A stretch of 64,000 nt of DNA from Nannobrachium achirus (lineage: Eukaryota; Chordata; Actinopteri; Myctophiformes; Myctophidae), in the NCBI GenBank assembly GCA_963921795.1, contig OY997645.1:18850070-18914069 (forward strand), given 5' to 3'. This document shows, one piece after another, positions 52,563 through 64,000 of this stretch. The notes under the pieces were generated by a model. That model searched no databases and was not told the origin of the DNA. It saw only the letters and a list, made by a program, of their open reading frames with translations. Positions within the stretch are counted from its first letter, which is position 1; every line of letters begins with the position of its first letter. A program made the position numbers and the translations under genes.

Positions 52563-54084
52563 TACATGCATCCATGCATCCATCCATGCCTGTTCCCTGC
52601 CCATCATCATTACATGCCCCATCTCTCCCCTGGGAGATGGTTCACATTTTGTAACAATCCTCCCCCCTTGCACACACCTGGCTCTTCCCTGCCCTTTTAT
52701 TCCTCTCTCACCGCCCCCCTCTGTATCCCCCCCCCCCTCCCCCTGTTTCTCTCTCTAGACTGGGATCAATTCCATTTGCAGTGTTCTGATCCGGTCTAGA
52801 GTGGATATAACATTGTGTTATCAGGCGGGCAGAAACCATGGCGGAAAACAAACAAAAAAAACGTGCTCTTCTAAAATGACTACCCTCTACGAGATTAAAT
52901 TGGTTTCATTAAGTACGTCTTGAAATGCTTTGTTTGGTACTTTCTAGATAGGCGTGGCCTTGACTGGATCACACTGGTCAGTTCGGAATAAAAAACAGGC
53001 TTCCATCTGTGTGGAAAGCCTGGTGACGCAAGGTTACTCTCTGTCTCTCTCTCTCTGTCTCTCTGTCCCTCTGTCTCTCTCTTGCTCTTTCTGTCTCTCT
53101 CTCTCCTTCAGAGGAATCTACAAAGAAAACAATTCCTAATGATGCTCTAGTGATTGGGTGCTCTGAATCCCCTTGTGACTTCCTTCGTTTCCCTTCGCTT
53201 TCTGCTTTGGCCTGCATTCTCCCTGTCCTCCATTTGCACCCCCACCCCCAACCCCATTGTTAAAGTTCTGTTAATTGCATTCTTATGCCTGTGATGTCCA
53301 AGTGCCGCCTGGCTGAAACCAAATGATTATTCTATCAGCCTCTCTGCGCTCTACTTCACAGTAAAATCCTCAGAGGGCTCTACCGGCTCTTATGCCTTAC
53401 CTATAAGGCTTGTCCATACTGTCTCCGATCACCGAACCTTTCGTCGGAAAGGTCCGGTTCAACTACAAAATTACATCACTTGCATTTTCTGAAAAGTATT
53501 ACCCCGAATTAGAGTTTGGAAAGCTGGATGTCGGAAAGTCGGAACTCTCAGTTGAAAGTTTGGTGGTCGGAGACAGTATGGACAGGCCTTTAAGTTAAGG
53601 CATAAGAGCTGGTACTTAATACAATCAAAATAGAGCCTCAGTGTTAATATAACTTCATTTCAAGTTTAACTCTCAGAACCAAAAGTTTAACTCTGTGGAC
53701 ACACAGGCATTTAACATTCTGATAGTCAAATTAGTAGTGAGTATTGTACTGTGCTGAGAGACATGCGCATGCTCGATCTCCACCTGTAGAGAGAAGCCAG
53801 AAAACCAGCCCTTCCATAATCATACTGCAGACTTCTGTCACATGCAAAGTCCAAAGCCCATACTGTTGCATAGCAAGTAGTTTGCTATTTTTGTCGACAC
53901 TGACACTTATTTTTTCCACTCTTTTTTTTAAGTTACTTTTGTAATGTAAATTAATGACTCATACCGTGTGCACTGTATGCTAGATTCCACAGGTGTCAAT
54001 TAGGCCTGTCACAATTATTACATAAACGCCTAATTACACATTTGATGTAATCACAATTTATTCATGTTGAAAATGTCCAAACAT
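52563..54084. other. GRAMD1B intron sequence, no gene seen
   Basis: CT tracts at about 52730-52760 and 53035-53105. A palindromic pair around CTGTCCATACTGTCTCCGA and GTCGGAGACAGTATGGACAG at 53411-53586 marks another MITE-like hairpin of about 175 bp, 53410-53590. Confidence 0.5.
53410..53590. repeat. Foldback MITE-like hairpin
   Basis: GGCTTGTCCATACTGTCTCC at the left and GGAGACAGTATGGACAGGCC at the right are inverted, enclosing ACCGAACCTTTCGTCGGAAA and related blocks. No clear target duplication. Confidence 0.65.
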
Positions 54085-54087
54085 TTT

Positions 54088-54176
54088 CAAAAATAGTGGA
54101 AATGGCTTATTTGTAAGCTCACAACGCATTGCGATGCAACATGTTGTGAGCTTGTAGATCAGCTATTTCCATTGTA
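54088..54176. repeat. Hairpin module copy
   Basis: AATAGTGGAAATGGCTTATT...AAGCTCACAACGC pairs with GTTGTGAGCTTGTAGATCAG...CTATTTCCATTG. It stands outside any recognised MITE. Confidence 0.7.
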
Positions 54177-54366
54177 TATTTATTTAAAAGTTTGAGAGCA
54201 TAGGTTATTTAATCAGTCCTTTCTTTCTATATTTCACTCATTTGTCATAACTACCCACTGCAGTTTTGGTTTACGAATCCTAAAAGCCAACTTTAAAGAA
54301 ATGTTCCAATGTTGAATGCCAAAAACATAATTAAAGTAAAATGTCTTTATCGTGACAACCCTAGTG

Positions 54367-54758
54367 CAGTGTTTCTCAAACCTTTTTCTGCATGGGCACA
54401 CTTTTCATGTCCCAAGAATCCATGGGCACACAAACATAATACGGGGGTGTAAATATCGTCACTGTCGGGAAGAAACCTTGTATTTCCAAGTTTCAAATTT
54501 GTACGTTTCTTCGCAAAGTAAAGCCCTGCTTCATCATACAAGGCTGTCGCACAACAGTAGTGAAAACAGCAGATCTACAAGCACCCAACGCCTCGCACCG
54601 CGAGGCGTTGTGTGCTTGTAGATCGGCTGTTTTCACTAGTTTAAATCATTTTTAAAATGATAAATACAATACTGGCTTTCAAGCCGTTTCAAGGGGCACA
54701 CTTGACACTTCTCAGGGACACACCAAAGGTCCCCAGGCACAGTGGTTGAGAAACACTG
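54367..54758. repeat. hAT-like MITE with duplication CCCTAGTG
   Basis: Begins CAGTGTTTCTCAAACC, ends GTTGAGAAACACTG, and is flanked by CCCTAGTG at 54359-54366 and 54759-54766. A TCGTCACTGTCGGG-family copy with a full hairpin module (54562-54640) is nested inside from about 54455. Confidence 0.9.
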
Positions 54759-54918
54759 CCCTAGTGTCATGCACTGTTAGAAAAGACGCCATCATTTTGG
54801 TTTGCTGGGACAGAGGCACAAACAAAGAGATTGAAACTGAAAGGCAAACAGTATTGATGGCAGCCACAGGATGATCGGCCTCTCTTCAGACGCATTTATC
54901 CTTCTGAGGCATGGCCCA

Positions 54919-54922
<4 letters not shown>

Positions 54923-54970
<48 letters not shown>
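54923..54970. repeat. (CA)n microsatellite
   Basis: CA repeat. Confidence 0.95.
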
Positions 54971-54974
<4 letters not shown>

Positions 54975-55976
54975 CAATTAATTATTACGTCACCCCTCCG
55001 TTCTGTGCCAGCGTGCCGGGCCCTACCCCCACCCACCCCAATCCCCACGTGAGTCCCTGTGGTCAGCAGAGCTCTCGTGATGGTTGTTACGTTTGAGGTC
55101 GTCCCGGCAACGTGAGTGTCATCGCTCCCTGTCCTAATGGAATCTAAATAATAAAGCACACGGAGGGAGAAGGCCAGGGGCACCCTGTTTCTTTGTAGAA
55201 AGGGCTGAATCATTGACCAGCCGATGTGGTGACAATGGTTCAGCATTCAAGGGGTGAGAGAAATACAACAGACTGCCAACTACCTGTAGTCCTTTGTTGC
55301 TGCTGACCCCCCCTACTAGTTGGTTCATTAGGGAGGCTGTAGCACGTATAAGCACGTGTTTCACCTCTGATACACACCCCCGGGAGGTTGTAACGCATAC
55401 AGACGATGTATCCGATTCCTCCTCCCCACTAACCTGACCAACCTGTAGGAGACGCTTTCAGCAAATAAAAGTGTTAATCGGTTACTGCCATTTTCAAATG
55501 TTTTTCTTTTTCTTTCTCATTCTCTCCCTCTCTGTCTCTCTCTCTCTCAATTCAATTCAATTCAATTCAATTCAATTCAAACGTGCTTTATTGGCAGGAG
55601 AAAACATATGTTTACATACAGTACATTGCTAAAGCAAAAGTGGAACAAAACGATCCAAACAAAATAATGTATACAATTAAATGGGAAGAATTTAAAAGAA
55701 ATAGTTGTGTTACATTGCAAACTGTCTTCCAAAAACCATACAAATTGTACATTTTCTGTCAGAAAAGGTTATACATCCAAGTAGTAACAGTTAGCTTGGG
55801 TTACATTTGACAACAAATGGCAACAATATTTATTTGTTTTGCATTCACTTCACTTTGTATAAAACCTTTGGGACAAATAGAAGCAATTCTCTCTCACACA
55901 CTCACTCTCACTCTCTCTTCATATTGCTCACTTTCGTTAACTCTTCATTTCTTTCTTTTAATTTTCCTTTTTTCAG
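54971..55976. other. GRAMD1B intron; retroposon tail at 55553-55645
   Basis: The ATTCA-repeat and TTTATTGGCAGGAGAAAAC block match 5459-5545 as a probable retroposon tail. CT/CA-rich blocks lead into microexon 2. No gene otherwise. Confidence 0.45.
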
Positions 55977-56000
55977 TATGACAGACTAAACCTCCTTAAA
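55977..56000 (+). CDS. gramd1b: GRAMD1B microexon 2, 24 nt (YDRLNLLK)
   Basis: A long pyrimidine run ending TTTTCCTTTTTTCAG precedes 24 bases that encode YDRLNLLK, then the donor GTAAGCATT. Both edges are phase 0. Seventeen of its 24 bases match microexon 4 (59457-59480), so the two look like duplicates. I cannot recall this insert in a published GRAMD1B isoform. Splice sites and frame support it; the short length means expression data are needed to be certain. Confidence 0.72.
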
Positions 56001-58330
56001 GTAAGCATTTCATTTTGTTTCCATTTGACCTATTGACCTGCCCTGATAATCCCTGGCTCTTTCCCATTAGCTGTGTTTAGCACACTGTGCTAGTTTCCAC
56101 TCTCACATTGTCTCCCTTCTCTGTGTCGACATGACAGGAATAGGGTTTAATTGAAATCCTGAGACTCCTTACTTTGAAGGTCAAGATGTTTTTGGAAGAT
56201 TAACCTGTCTATCCCTAATAAAACCCTGTCTAACGGCACTCAGTTTCCCGTAGTCCAGCCGTTTTTTACCAAATCATTTTTGCCCCCGTCTTAGGATAGT
56301 TACGGCCATTTTGGTGGAGAGGGACAATCCTTCAGTAGCACCGGCCCACAGAGCAGAGAGACATCACATTGATTGGCCCACTGGCTTGTCTATCATCTGA
56401 ATACCAGCCTAGTAGCCCAATCACAGGCTACTGTGGCCCAGGAGTCCCACCCAAACATATAACATCTGATACAAGCCCACAATGCGCCGCTGCCTCGACA
56501 CGTTGTGGTGGCTCGACACCGGTTGTGGTTGGCCGGTCTGGGCCAAGATGCCAGGGCCGAATTTATGTCCCAGTCCAGCCCTGCCAGTGAGGAGCCCCCA
56601 TCGGGAGGATGTGTAGAGCCTTCATGCTACTCCTTCCGTGCAACACTACCTACTGAAAGGTGCCACCACAGCCCGTAATATGTGCCATAACAAATATCAT
56701 CATCCCCGCCCGGCTTCCCTCCCCCCTAAAATGGGCCGATTGTTTTGCCAATTATTTGGGGGCCCACTTGAAATATCCTCATGAGCCTCGACCCACCATC
56801 CTCGTGAGAACCACTGCCGTAGTCCCAACTTGGCTCCATCCTCCTGTTAGCATTTGCTAGCAATGCCAGTGCCATTATACTCTCAAAAAATCAAAACATA
56901 GGAGACCTGATGCAGTCCTACTGTGCCTAGGGTGTGTGGTTTTCTTTATACTCCATGACAGTGTAGCTTGCTGAAAATAACAAAACTTTTTTGCTTGAAG
57001 ATCAGTTTTTGTCTGCAAGAGACTCTGGCGTATGTATCAATTAGGCCTAAATTAACCTTCTTCTGTCTCCTTTGGGGTAGTTTGCTACCTGGCTAAATAT
57101 TTGAGACAATTGCCTTAAATTATATTGCTGTATTACTTACTTATTCGTACTATTATCAATCATTGTTTTGTAGTACCGATTAAGAGTAAGGTTATCATGC
57201 CACATTTCTTTTACTCACTTTTCTTTATTCAAAACCTTACAAAAAAAGGGAGGAAAATATAGTTATTGACTTGTTTGTATGAATTGTAAGAATGCATTTA
57301 TTATATATTTTTATTTTTCTGACTCAGCTACACTTTATATAAGATATACTTTGGGACTTTTTCCACATACTGTACAGTATGAACTACAAGTCTCTGTATT
57401 ACAATGTACTTTATGATCTGCTTATTAGATGGGCTTGGTAGGAAGTTAGTTTATGTTTTTAGTTCGTTTATTTTTTTCTATTGCAAACTTCTAATAAATT
57501 CTTCAATATGTGACTGCTAAGATGTTAGGAAGATGTTTACCAAATCTTTGTCTTTCTTTGAGTGTATGCAAAACTGTCATATTGTCATACTATCCATGTA
57601 TATTATCATGTAAGATAAATGCTGCCATCTGCTGTTGAAAAGATGTACCATCAGGATATCCTGTTTTGAAGTGTACATGCAAATTCAGAGTAAAGATTAA
57701 AAGTAAACTAAATCTGGTACAGTCGTAGACTTCACATCCATCACTTCACCCATCCTAAGTTATAGTGTATAGCAACGTTGGGGTTAAACTACTTTCAGAT
57801 CAGTCAATTCAAGAAGTGGAAATCACTTAAGGATTTATTGGAGATTATATTTGCCATATCTGTTTCATATCCAATCGACCAAGAACATTTTTTATAACTG
57901 TGTTATTTTTGTATGAATTGTGTACAAAGTCCGTGGCTGCTGCCCACCCCAGACCCTGCTATCCAGTGGTCTGTTCATTTGAGAATGACCATGATAACCA
58001 GAGGAGTTCTAATAACAACTGTCTTTCTGCGTAGACAGCTCACTGTAATGTAGCAGTGTTATGAATGGTGTCTATTGTGCAGACATTGTGCCTGAAGGAC
58101 CTTCACACCTGCTATAAATAAACCTTTCTGTACAGATCAGATGTCACATGTCCTGTGTGCACATGCGTGCGAGTGTGCGTGCGTGCATGTGTGCATGTGT
58201 GTGTACTCTAGACTAGAGTCTATGGGCCTACAAGCATGTTATGATGTTTACGCTCACTGACTTATATGTATTCTCTTTTTCTCTCCCTCCCCCTCCCCCT
58301 CTCTCTCTTTATCTCTCTCTCTCTCCACAG
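56001..58330. other. GRAMD1B intron; one repeat remnant, no gene
   Basis: At about 56430-56585 the minus strand begins CAGGGCTGGACTGGGACATA and reads as the end of a hAT-like repeat; the other end is unclear. The rest to 58250 is A/T-rich and unassigned. From 58270 a long CT tract leads into the next exon. Confidence 0.45.
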
Positions 58331-58351
58331 AAGAGCCAAAGCTGGTACAAT
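58331..58351 (+). CDS. gramd1b: GRAMD1B microexon 3, 21 nt (KSQSWYN)
   Basis: The acceptor CTCTCCACAG follows a 60-nt CT-rich tract, and the donor GTAAGT follows the exon. It encodes KSQSWYN, which I recall as the constant sequence before VLSPTYKQRNEDF at the start of the GRAM domain in GRAMD1A and GRAMD1B, so it is probably a constitutive mini-exon. The exon carrying VLSPTYKQ was not found before 64000. A 98-bp TG tract begins 166 bases downstream. Confidence 0.88.
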
Positions 58352-58420
58352 GTAAGTCATATACTGTTTATGTAACCTTTACTCATGTGCATATTGCTAT
58401 GTATTTGTGTGTACTGTCTG

Positions 58421-58460
<40 letters not shown>

Positions 58461-58512
58461 TGTGCTTGTGTCACTAAAGTGTCCTCACTGTCTGCTAGAC
58501 GTGTATACATTA

Positions 58513-58618
<106 letters not shown>

Positions 58619-58930
58619 GCTGCGCGCACATCTCCAGCGTGTCCCTGGAGATGTTTTGGAGTGTTGCATATGAGGTGAAAGGTTCTAGTCCGTGACGTTT
58701 TTTTTCAGCCACCAAGTCACTGTAGGTCACTGGTATCCAAGTCACCAGTGTATGTCACTGGTACCCAAGTCATTGTGAAGTCACTGTAACCTAAGCTATT
58801 GTGTAGGTCACTGGTCCACCAAATCAGCATTGTAGGTCACGGGTCCACCAAGCTCGGATTAACATGAGCTTAAAGAGTGACAGGTGGTGCTTGAAACTTA
58901 AGAATCTGGATTGTGTGATACCAGCAGTCT

Positions 58931-58971
58931 GTGTTTGAGGGGTTTTAAGTTGTAGCCTTGAGAGCCACTAC
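58931..58971 (+). repeat. 41-nt direct repeat, left copy
   Basis: Begins GTGTTTGAGGGGTTTTAAGT and ends GAGAGCCACTAC. It is repeated without change at 59929-59969. The two copies lie about 490 and 450 bases on either side of microexon 4. Confidence 0.92.
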
Positions 58972-59015
58972 CTTGAGAGACTGAAGATTTTCTGCTGAAA
59001 GATCTTTTAATCAAA

Positions 59016-59157
59016 GGGGCCTTTTCCACTGCTCCCGCCTATGGGATGAACCAGAGGTGAGCTTTTCCACCAAGGACCAAGTTGGTTCCAAGAAAGTTGC
59101 TATCCCATAGGCGGGAGAAAGAAACCGAACCGGTTCTTTGCCGGTGGAAAGGGCCCC
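59016..59157. repeat. Foldback MITE
   Basis: GGGGCCTTTTCCACTG / CGGTGGAAAGGGCCCC at the ends, with CTCCCGCCTATGGGAT and ATCCCATAGGCGGGAG inside, form an inverted pair. No clear target duplication. Confidence 0.75.
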
Positions 59158-59456
59158 GAAGTGAAGGTTGATGTGGAACCAAGGAATATCAGATGGCAAT
59201 TTGATATGCTACCACAAGGTGGTGTGCTGATCTTAAAAACGTTATGTGAGGAACATCTACAGAATTACACTGTGTACAATCTCAAACAGGAAAGAAGGTT
59301 GTGCTCAGTAAGCTGTGTCTGTTGAAGAGTGCACGAGTGTCAAACCGTTGGTTCCTCTGAATTGTCTCAGACGGGCAAATTTTTTTCCCCATTCTGTTAT
59401 TTTATTTCTTTCGTTTTTTATTCCCTGTGTCTCTGTATTTTCCCTTTTCTCCCCAG

Positions 59457-59480
59457 CATGAAAGACAACACATCCTGAGA
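59457..59480 (+). CDS. gramd1b: GRAMD1B microexon 4, 24 nt (HERQHILR)
   Basis: The acceptor TTTTCTCCCCAG precedes 24 bases encoding HERQHILR, and the donor GTAAGCATG follows. It is in frame and would insert between KSQSWYN and the GRAM domain. It resembles microexon 2 in length, donor and sequence. A (TC)n tract begins 26 bases after the donor. Confidence 0.75.
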
Positions 59481-59502
59481 GTAAGCATGACTTGTATTCT
59501 TG

Positions 59503-59506
<4 letters not shown>

Positions 59507-59561
<55 letters not shown>
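59507..59561. repeat. (TC)n tract beside microexon 4
   Basis: A 55-bp pure CT tract, the core PTBP1-binding repeat, 26 bases after the donor of microexon 4. Confidence 0.95.
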
Positions 59562-59565
<4 letters not shown>

Positions 59566-59928
59566 TTTTACGTCCTCTTCGTTCTCAGTCCAGGTGGGCG
59601 ATGCAGAATCTCGTCTCCCACCTGTCTGCTTCTCATTTCCATTGAACTCTGGGCAGGCTGTTACCACCTGATAACAAAGTTACAACTCCAGGATAATGGG
59701 AGAGGCAGATGTCAGGGTACAGGAGAACATAATCAACATAAGTAATTGATTCATTAGACAACATTTTCACAGCAGATTTCAGTCATTAGCATAACTTCCG
59801 TCAAAGTGGGTGTTTGGCGGAGACTAATTTGTGAAATACAGCTGTTGTATTCTTTGGTTGGAATGAGAATCTGCACATACTTAAGACTAGACTATAAAGA
59901 AGCTCTGTAGTTTAGAAAGTCTAATGAT

Positions 59929-59969
59929 GTGTTTGAGGGGTTTTAAGTTGTAGCCTTGAGAGCCACTAC
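59929..59969 (+). repeat. 41-nt direct repeat, right copy
   Basis: Identical to 58931-58971. Confidence 0.92.
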
Positions 59970-60699
59970 TTTGGAACAGGTGGTAACAAGTCTGCTATTT
60001 AACACAGTTTCTCTGGACCTGCCCTGTATGTCGTATAACAGCAGAATGGAGCATGGTGCTTTTTTACCAGCAGCTTGCCTGTCTGCGCCATAACTGGAAT
60101 GCCCTTCCATGTTGTCAGTATACATTTTGTGGATACTGAGCCATCTTAGGTGGAGGGTTCAGGTATGGCAATCATAAACCAACACGGAACAAATGGAGAT
60201 AAACAGTATAACAAGTAATGGTTGGGCAAGTAGGCTTATTGCACTAGCCTGCACAGCTAAACAATCCACCCATGTTGACACACGGTGGGAATGTATACTG
60301 CAGTTAGTTAGCTGCATTAGTACAGTATATAGTCTGGCTATGCCAGGCTATTGATGCACCAGGATCAAGTCCTGTGAGGGCCTTTTCCCTCTCAACTTCC
60401 CCATCGTCCAACGTAATGATGAATGAATATACGGGGTAGCGGACTGCACATACTCCCTTAAAATAATACCATATTGTACTGAGGTATGGTCCATCTAACA
60501 GTTGTGCAATTTCATGTTGGAATCAAAAAGCTTTGACTGGTTAAAGCACAGTGTACCTGTATGTATGCCGAGTACGGTATGTAAAATATTGACCCCATAT
60601 AATGACCCATAATGGCTACAGGCACTTTTAATTGTTACCCAACATCTTGAATCATTATGGACCAATACAGGGATGGAGGCAGGATTTATTGTGCGTGTG

Positions 60700-60731
<32 letters not shown>

Positions 60732-62580
60732 TGTGTGCATGCGGCGCATCATGTATGTACTGTATACCTACAGTACATGGACCATAAAAGAATTTCCTTA
60801 ACAGCCCTCCACACCAAGTGAACACTACAGCATTGGTATGGGGTAAAGAATGTGACAGTGTGTGGGTGGGTGGAGGCATGTGACTCCAGTGACTGTCCCA
60901 CATCAGAGGCTGTGCTTCACACTGAAGCCTGCTCCTATTTCACTCTTCAGATCAATACTTAGAGTGTATGGTATGTTGTCTATGCTTTTGCGGCGGTTTA
61001 CTGAGGGTAGAAATGACAGAGGTCAAAGCTCCTCCCATAGTGTGCAGTCAAACCTATAAATCACTCTTAGATTATGATGTAGCAGGCACCACCAGTGCAA
61101 TCTGCAATCCAGACAGCAAAGGAACATTGATGAATAAACCAGCAGTTCCTCTCTTGTTGTTTGTCATCCAAGTGTAACTATGAACCCTCCTTAGGGCAGA
61201 TGAGATAAAACTATGTTGGCCCCTGAGAGGAAATTGCATAACCTTGCCAACTCGGTGAATGGCCCACTGTGTTTCAGACGCTTTGGGTTTGAGGATGCAA
61301 CAGCCTGACAGTGTTGACCCTTAGCAGGCCACAATCCCTCTGAGAACAGCAGTGTGGCTGTTCAGTAGGTCTATAATCGGTGATTCCTGAATGAACAATG
61401 GTTTTGGCTGCGGAATCAATCGTGTATCTCTGAATCTGAATCAGATCTCTTATCTTGATACTGTAGTAGAGTGTGCTGGGGGATGAATCACACTGATAAC
61501 AGGGATTTTCCCCCCGGCCTCTTTAGTGTCAGGCCGTGTTCTCACTCATCAGGTAGTAATTCATGTACTACTGGATACTATCACTATTCCCCGACCACAT
61601 GACAAAAAAGGTGATAACAGTGGTATTGGCTAGTTAAGTTGTAGAAATGCTTTTTCTTTTTAGTGAAAGCAGGGGAAAATTAGTTCAGCTTAATACTCCT
61701 CCGAGGCTTTCTATGGCATGAAGTGCCATTTTTAACGACGAACATTATTTTCCAACCATGTGTCCTATTACTGGCTGTTCATCCAATTCTCCTATGTTTT
61801 TCTCTGTACTATGATTTCAGACACTGACAGTAGCTGAAAACCAACTGTGCGTAGCCATAGTGATCCTTGTGAGTTCTGGATACACATTACCTCAGTCTGG
61901 GCTCCTTTGGGCAGGTGTTTGCTGTCTGTCTGCTGTTGGCCAAATAGTAGATCTCTCTCAGGAGAAGTCTATTCCTACTGTGATTTTTCTATCCAGCCTG
62001 TTTTTTAAATATCGGATCACTCTCAAATAAGACTTTTATCTTGAATGGTTTTATTGCTTCTACTAAAATGGAATTATGCATTCCCTCTTATGAGTGTTTT
62101 AGTCAACTGAGAAAATAAGTGTTGTCATGGGGTTATATACTGTACCACATCCTAAAATAAAAGTCTGAATGTTCTGATTTGTTATTACTCTAGTCTATGG
62201 TATGAGAATGAGAGATTCTTCATAGTTGGCAGTTTAATGTTCATAAGACAATACCTATAGCTATTGACCTTTTAAATATCACTCAGTCTTATGGCTTGAA
62301 ACAACATACTCTTTGTCTGACACATAATTGTGGGAATATTTTAGAAGTAGTATTTACATGTGATTCGTGTGAGTATCGGCTCAACCCTTAAACCAGGTTG
62401 ATTTCTGTGTGTCTGATCACTCATGCATAGATCTCATCATCAGTCGTGACTTGTGTGAGTCACACCTTGTGTGGACAAACAATACAGAGAGACTGTGACT
62501 ATTGCAATGGTGTCTTAAGCAACAACAACAAAAAAACACCCAATATGAGCTGGTCTAAACACCTAGGCTCAATGTAGCCG
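59970..62580. other. GRAMD1B intron sequence, no exon found
   Basis: A (GCGT)n run at about 60693-60735. No GRAM-domain exon was found. The sequence is otherwise unassigned and looks unique. Confidence 0.5.
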
Positions 62581-62626
62581 AGTCCTGACGGCCTATTCTG
62601 CATGTCACTTCCCTTCTCTCTCCTAG

Positions 62627-63765
62627 GAAGATCAAAGAAGGAAGGGTCACCGACGTCATTTTAGGCTCCATGGCCATCCGCCATGACACTTTGGGTGGCG
62701 GAAGTGGCACCGGAGGTTCGGTGAATAACATTGCGTCTATGAGCTTCGGCAGGGACAGCTCATGAACAAAAAATTATTCTGAACGATAGAGACCTTTATA
62801 AAACACTCAGCTCAGGAATATAAAAGAAAACATGTCACACATTGTTTCGTGCTGTGTTGCTTTTCGGTGAGTACACTGTATAACATTATAGAGGCATCTA
62901 AAGAACACAATTTACGTTTCTGAACTAGATAGTATCGCGAGACTCTCCACCATTCCCTGTCTGGAATCCAAATCTCGCGATAGCTCCGAGACAGAAACAG
63001 CCGCCGCCGCTGTTTAGCTGCCTCAATAACATTATTGAAAAAATCACTCCCAAAAAATATGCTTTAAGTGGGATGTGAGGTGTCTAACTAGGTGTTTTTA
63101 ATTATTCCGAATCCATTGCAAGCATTTGTTTTGCACCAAAAACATTCCTTGGGCTAGAAATGGACCCCCATACCACTGTGAAAAGTGATGACTCATCACT
63201 AAACCATCATTTTGTGGGCTGTTTTTAACCCAATGAATATTTTTTTTGTGCAAAACAAATGCTTGCAATGGATTCAGAATAATTAAAAACACCTAGTTAG
63301 ACCCCTCACATCCCACTTAAAGCATATTTTTTGGGAGTGGTTTTTTCCCTTATAGTATAGTGTATAGTGAGTGAATGAGACCCAGAATTACCCTAGCTGT
63401 CAAAGATGTTCCTTGGGAAACTGAATTTCAGTCTTTGTTAGATATGTTACTAGACACCTTTACAAAAACATTGGTGAAGAAATGTTTTGGTAAGGAATTT
63501 ATTCCAGGACTTTTTAAGATATCCCCCGATTATATGTACCGTGCACATCGAAAAGCATGTGATTGTAAAATTACCTGTGATATGTCTTCTTTTATATTCC
63601 TGGAGCGATTATACAACAAAGGTCTCAATCGTTCAGAATTATTTTTTGTTCATGAGCTGTCCCAGCCGAAGCTCGAGACGCCAATGTTATTCATCGAGCT
63701 TCCTTTGTAAGTTCCGCCACCCAAAGTGTCATGGCGCATGGACCGTGGTGTGCCAACTTCCGGGT
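62627..63765. mobile_element. Inverted-repeat element with 80-bp termini
   Basis: Left block GATCAAAGAAGG... CGCCATGACACTTTGGGTGG (to about 62705) is mirrored at 63711-63790 (CCACCCAAAGTGTCATGGCG ... CCTTCTTTGATAC). An inner foldback (63042-63345, ends CACTCCCAAAAAATATGC) is nested in it. An open frame of 111 codons at 63375-63710 (MRPRITLAVKDVPWETEFQ...) has no domain that I recognise. It could be a remnant transposase fragment or chance. Confidence 0.6.
63042..63345. repeat. Nested foldback MITE
   Basis: CACTCCCAAAAAATATGCTT at the left and its complement at the right pair over about 95 bases per arm, including ATTGCAAGCATTTGTTTTGC. Confidence 0.82.
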
Positions 63766-64000
63766 GGTTTCCTCTCCTTCTTTGATACTTCTTGTCTCTC
63801 TCTCCCCATTTCCTGTCAGCCTGTCCAGTCAAATAAAGCCATAAAAAGATCCCCCGCCCCCCCAAAAAACACTCGATACACTCCAAGTTTATAGAATGCT
63901 GCTGCTATAGCCGACTCACAGCTAACCAGAGAGATCCACTTCCATACAATGGTTGCCTGTCTGTTTAAGATTGATTAAAAAAATGTACTGATTACTTTTA

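Larger units (their letters stand above)
62585..63852 (+). repeat. SINE-like tail interrupted by a 1.1-kb inverted-repeat element
   Basis: TGCATGTCACTTCCCTTCTC at 62600 and the block CTCTCTCCCCATTTCCTGTC with an ATAAAGCCATAAAAAG tail at 63798-63845 resemble the two halves of the SINE tail seen at 8620-8710. Between them is the element at 62627-63765. Confidence 0.5.

Noticed and set aside
61821-61868. Possible 48-nt exon (TTTCAG before, GTGAGT after, encodes TLTVAENQLCVAIVIL)
   Set aside because: Splice sites are plausible and the frame is open, but the peptide does not resemble the GRAM-domain start VLSPTYKQ, and the run is short enough for chance.
62636-62765. Open frame following CTCTCCTAG, resembling a spliced exon
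   Set aside because: It lies in the terminal inverted repeat of a mobile element and is mirrored at 63711-63790.

Overview
The window comes from a teleost fish genome. It has spliced, low-density coding sequence with GT-AG introns, very long TG/CA microsatellites, tRNA-derived SINEs and a dense layer of nested DNA transposons (hAT-like, Harbinger-like, TA- and TTAA-flanked MITEs). The exact order of fish cannot be decided from the sequence.

One host gene is readable, the 5' part of GRAMD1B (Aster-B, an ER-anchored cholesterol transporter), on the plus strand. The canonical start exon (MKGFKLA + 2 nt, 4603-4625) joins in phase to a 205-nt exon at 48502-48706 that encodes the Ser/Pro-rich N-terminus. 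Two further candidate first exons (20718-20731 and 21215-21366) end in the same phase, so they may mark alternative promoters inside the 44-kb first intron. Downstream are four in-frame microexons of 21, 24, 21 and 24 nt (52140, 55977, 58331, 59457) encoding SHKRLSK, YDRLNLLK, KSQSWYN and HERQHILR. The GRAM-domain exons are not in the window and must lie to the right.

Layout: 1-4.6 kb, repeats and the 5' region of GRAMD1B. 4.6-28 kb, intron 1 with microsatellites, SINEs, at least eight hAT-like copies (most with 8-bp target duplications) and the two candidate alternative first exons. 28.07-34.72 kb, a nest in which a TTAA-flanked inverted-repeat element carries a three-LTR, non-autonomous LTR element (28973-34469, 5-bp duplication ATGTG) with arrays of a 90-bp unit. 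34.9-38.4 kb, more inverted-repeat elements, one with a CArG-box array and a UUCG-type hairpin. 41.17-47.63 kb, a 6.46-kb foldback transposon with about 2.4-kb arms and an 8-bp duplication around a decayed C2H2 zinc-finger gene. 48.5-59.5 kb, the GRAMD1B coding exons among further MITEs. 59.5-64 kb, intron with a split SINE-like repeat.

A hairpin module (AAAATAGCAGATCTACAAGC...) occurs about 25 times inside several unrelated repeat families. It is the most widespread unexplained structure here. No rRNA, functional tRNA, CRISPR or prokaryotic feature is present.
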